In this document: in pieces, positions 60,869 through 64,000 of the stretch
How positions within the stretch are numbered: position 1 is the stretch's first letter
Layout: every line of letters starts with the position of its first letter
Source: Manis javanica
Taxonomy: Eukaryota > Chordata > Mammalia > Pholidota > Manidae
NCBI RefSeq assembly: GCF_040802235.1
Contig: NC_133166.1
Span: 2,790,001 to 2,854,000, forward strand
DNA: 64,000 nt
Reading direction: 5' to 3'
Notes under the pieces: generated by a model
What the model was told of the DNA's origin: nothing
What the model saw: only the letters and a program-made list of their open reading frames with translations
Databases searched by the model: none
Made by a program: the position numbers and the translations under genes

Positions 60869-61810
60869 CTAATGAAAAAGATTACATAGTTTTTTCCACA
60901 TTTTTTGCACTGCATATTTTATGTCTCTGTTCCTCAAGCTATAGATCAAGGGATTTAACATGGGGATAACAAGGGTGTAAAATATGGAAGCCACTTTATC
61001 AGTGTCAAAGGAATGACTGGACTCCGGTTGCACATACATAAATATCAAAGTCCCATAGAACACTGTGACCACTGTCAGGTGGGACCCACAGGTGGAAAAA
61101 GCCTTGTGCCTGCCCTCGGCAGATTTCATCCTGAGAATGGCTACAATGATGAGCATGTAAGACACAAGAACTATCAGAAGAGATGAAATCAAATCAAAAC
61201 CAGCTAAAATCAGAATAATCATTTCAGTTTCATGTATATTTGAGCAGAGCAAAGATAACAAGGGGAGACTGTCACAGTAGAAATGACTAATAATATTATA
61301 GCCACAGAATGACAAATTAAAGATCTTTATAGTGACTAGAAGAGAAACAAATGTGCTGTAGAGATAGGGGACTGCCACCAGCCCCTGACATACCCTTGGT
61401 GACATGATGACTGGGTAAAGCAGAGGTTTACAGATGGCCACATAGCGGTCATAGGACATTGCCGACAGAATGAAAATTTCACTAACAATGAATACAAGAA
61501 AAAAAGCTAGTTGTATAGCACAAAAACAGTAAGAGATTGTATTTTGATCTACAACAAAACTTACCAACATTTTGGGTCCCACAGCTGTTGCATAACCGAG
61601 GTCAGTGAGAGCCAGGTGTCTGAGGAAGAAGTACATGGGGGTCTGGAGCCTGGGGTCCACCTTGGTGAGGGTGATCAGGCCCAAGTTGCCCAACACTGAG
61701 ATCGTGTAGATGGTCAGGAAGAGCCCAAATAAGGGGGCCTGCAGCTCAGGGCGATCTGTGATTCCCATGAGGATGAATTCATTCAGCACTGTTAGATTTT
61801 GTGTTTCCAT
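60869..61810 (-). CDS. Olfactory receptor, OR8K3-like (intact)
   Basis: Odorant G-protein-coupled receptor of 313 codons. Hallmarks: NLT at 5-7, GN at 41-42, LQTPMYFF at 55-62, SMSYDRYVAIC-type motif at 117-127, SHFYCDSLPLL at 175-185, KAFSTCGSH at 236-244 and PMLNPLIY at 283-290. It belongs to the same subfamily as the four OR8K5-like genes, but the LGYATAVGPKMLVSFVVDQN and VTIKIFNLSFCGYNIISHFYCDSL regions (stretches around 72-90 and 159-182) are closer to my memory of human OR8K3. A candidate splice acceptor (TCTCTGTCCAG, minus strand) ends near 61833, about 22 nt upstream of the ATG. It lies outside the tandem array and shows no damage. Confidence 0.92.
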   Translation of the reverse strand: METQNLTVLNEFILMGITDRPELQAPLFGLFLTIYTISVLGNLGLITLTKVDPRLQTPMYFFLRHLALTDLGYATAVGPKMLVSFVVDQNTISYCFCAIQLAFFLVFIVSEIFILSAMSYDRYVAICKPLLYPVIMSPRVCQGLVAVPYLYSTFVSLLVTIKIFNLSFCGYNIISHFYCDSLPLLSLLCSNIHETEMIILILAGFDLISSLLIVLVSYMLIIVAILRMKSAEGRHKAFSTCGSHLTVVTVFYGTLIFMYVQPESSHSFDTDKVASIFYTLVIPMLNPLIYSLRNRDIKYAVQKMWKKLCNLFH

Positions 61811-61993
61811 GCAGGCGTATCAGGAGATGTATCTGGACAGAGACATTGGCACAGTCAATAAATTCCATGTGTTACATTCCGGGAGAAGTTTTAGTATGCA
61901 AAGCCAAATGCATAAGATACACCCAAACTTTCCAACGTAGGGCATATAAAAATTAAATCCGCAAATAATAATATACATAAAAAGAGATAGAGA

Positions 61994-62239
61994 CAGTCAA
62001 CGGTTCTCAACTGGAGTTGATTTTACTAGTCATTTTTGCTTGGGGAGATATTGGTTGATGGGTGCTATTGGCATGTAATGGATAGAGGTCAGTTATGTTT
62101 CTAAAGATTTTGGTTGGAAAGATATTGGGAGTTAGGGTGCTATTGTCACGTGATAACTCAGGATCAGATATGCTTTTAAACTCCTACCATTCTCAATATC
62201 CCTTCAAAAATATAAGTAGTGCCAGGTTGAGAAACCAGG
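61994..62239 (+). mobile_element. MER5-type hAT-Charlie DNA transposon relic
   Basis: Begins CAGTCAACGGTTCTCAACTGG and ends AGTGCCAGGTTGAGAAACC, the inverted termini of this short non-autonomous family. The inside contains the GGTGCTATTGGCATGTAATGG stretch and appears partly duplicated, since a second GGGTGCTATTGTCACGTGAT follows. About 60 bp longer than the usual relic for that reason. Confidence 0.8.
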
Positions 62240-62245
62240 ATGGTA

Positions 62246-62310
62246 TAGATAGATAGACAGATAGGTAAATGGTGGTTAGATAAATGAATAGATGGATACA
62301 TAGATGCATA
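62246..62310. repeat. Degenerate GATA-type tetranucleotide repeat
   Basis: Imperfect run of ATAGATAGACAGATAG and related words, fading into similar text to about 62360. Confidence 0.8.
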
Positions 62311-62360
62311 AAAAGGGAAATATAGCTATATATAGAAACAGATAAAGATACATATACATA

Positions 62361-64000
62361 TATAAAGGAAAAATGAAAAAGCTAATGATATATTGACAAT
62401 TGGAGTGTTACTTATGTAAACTAATGTGCTATTTTTTAAAGTTTTATATTGGATATTTATATAATTGCAATCATGTAGTGATATTTATAAATTATGCTTA
62501 ATAGGACAGTTATATAATGAATTATATTATACAATTATAATTACAAAAATTTGAAGCCACAAATTCCCAAAATGCTCGAATCTACTACTTCAACACACAG
62601 TCATAAAATCCTTTGTGCCTGCAGGTGACACAGGCTGAACCAGTTAACACACTTGACAGAGAGTGAACAGTTATATAAATAAGGAAACTATAAAGTCTGC
62701 AGTGAGAATTACTTGTATTTATAGAGAGAAATATATGAAATACATGTATGTGTAGAAATAATCTCTGTTACACCTCTACTTATGGTATTACAAAGGAATA
62801 ATTTGGGCAAATAAGTTATCTAAAACTCTTTATTCTCATATTCAAAACCAATACATCCTTACAGGGCTGGTGGGAGGATAAGTGAAGATTAAATGATAAA
62901 ATGTCTATGCTACCTTTTCGGTACATAGTGGGTTTTTTTTTCTTTTGTTTTTTGCTTCTTTTAATGGTAACAGTAACTTAGCTCAAATAGGGTTTCTTTA
63001 CATATATCTAAGTAAATTATTCTGGACTGTTACATATCTTCTTTTCAAAGCAAGATGATGGGTCAGGAGAAGAAAAGGTCAAGTAGGATAGAATGCATGT
63101 GACTTACTCCAGGCTGCTCCCCATTTCTCTTCTCTGTGACAAAAATTGGACAAAAAAAAGTTGTTTTTCTTTTGTACTGTATTCTAATTTTCTTAACTGT
63201 TTTAACAAAATATTAATAGAAGTTTATTATGTTATAAATTTTCTTAAAATGTTTATCTTCCCTTAGGGGCATTTTCATTATAATACATACTAACTTGTAC
63301 GTAACAAATCAAATACACTGTATCATGTGAGACTGCAGGAGAGTATTAGGAAATCTGGGCAAATTGGGAGAAAAAGCCATCCCTTAATTGTTTTCATCTG
63401 ATGAAGATTCACAAAAACTCCCTTGGCATAAAGAGATACTGTACTGTGCAAAAATGTCTGGAGTCACTATGCCTCACAATACTATGCAGATGAAATAAAA
63501 TACACTAAAGGTGAGATGTACATAGATTCTTGGATATTAATTTAAATTCTTCTATACCTTCAGGCCACAGGAACTCCTTAAAACTATGATATATGTAAAA
63601 CTCAGGGACTCACTTGCATGATCAAATAAAAATGTATCTGAATATCCTTAATACACAGGTTAAGAATATACCAGAGTAAGAAATGGTGGCAGATTAAGGT
63701 AAAAGAATTGTCAGCTTTAAAATGTTGTAAGTAAGAATGTTCCCTTTAAAAAAAAAAGGTAGCAGAAATGATACTAGTTACAATGAAACTTACAGTAACA
63801 GTAGCCTCTCAGTGATCTATAAGAAAATAAATAAAAAATACAATTTATAATATTAAATATAAAAGTGGTTACATGAAATATGAATTTAACTTAAAATATT
63901 ATTCATAATTTTGTTTCCTCCTCATAGCCTATTCTGCCTCAATGTGCACACTGTTTTTATATGGAAATGTGTACAGGTAGACCACAATTTCAGAGAAATA
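62361..64000. other. Unassigned right end of the window
   Basis: AT-rich DNA upstream of the OR8K3-like gene. No gene, RNA gene or nameable repeat seen. Confidence 0.4.

Noticed and set aside
1-64000. tRNA, rRNA, microRNA or other RNA genes
   Set aside because: No cloverleaf-type or otherwise recognisable RNA gene was seen on reading; small ones could have been missed without a covariance search.

Overview
This is mammalian genomic DNA from an olfactory-receptor (OR) cluster. It is AT-rich, with single-exon seven-transmembrane receptor genes set far apart among LINE-1, MIR, DNA-transposon and endogenous-retrovirus fossils. From memory of human proteins, the receptors are closest to OR8K5 (four copies), OR5J2 (two copies) and an OR8K3-like gene. 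In human these lie together in the chromosome 11q OR cluster, with OR8K5 beside OR5J2. No Alu, B1/B2, carnivore or ruminant SINE was seen. The young-looking LINE-1 3' end at 36.6-38.3 kb resembles one I associate with pangolins (Manis). That species guess is tentative and made without a search.

Layout. Positions 1-48906 are a four-fold tandem array. Unit 1 runs 1-8093 (its left end is cut by the window), unit 2 8094-20286, unit 3 20287-30795 and unit 4 30796-48906. Each unit holds one intact minus-strand OR8K5-like gene (ATG at 4889, 17112, 27545 and 39982), an ERVL-type LTR and MIR downstream of it, and a well-conserved block 2-3 kb upstream. Units 2-4 begin with a composite of two degraded retroviral fossils in opposite orientations. 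Unit 4 is longest: it keeps about 5 kb of spacer and a complete Tigger-type transposon that units 1-3 lost, and it carries two nested LINE-1 copies. Positions 48907-57270 hold an OR5J2-like pseudogene (50587-51525, one nonsense codon) and an intact OR5J2-like gene (55669-56607), both on the plus strand. Positions 57270-64000 hold old LINE-1 pieces, an intact OR8K3-like gene on the minus strand (60869-61810) and a MER5-type hAT relic.

How it fits together. The array looks like recent expansion and turnover of one receptor. Insertions and deletions serve as markers. The left half of unit 3 matches unit 4 and its right half matches units 1 and 2, so unit 3 looks like an unequal-crossover chimera whose breakpoint lies in about 160 bp at the start of its OR gene. 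The coding regions of the four OR8K5-like genes are far more alike than their flanks, and the two OR5J2-like copies are nearly identical from codon 36 to the stop but about 14% different before it. Both patterns point to gene conversion. Copies 1-3 also have a solo LTR 62 bp upstream of their ATG that copy 4 lacks. I found no new kind of gene system. The interest lies in duplication, conversion and retroelement rewiring of receptor genes. Family names come from recognition of sequence, and difference counts were made by eye.
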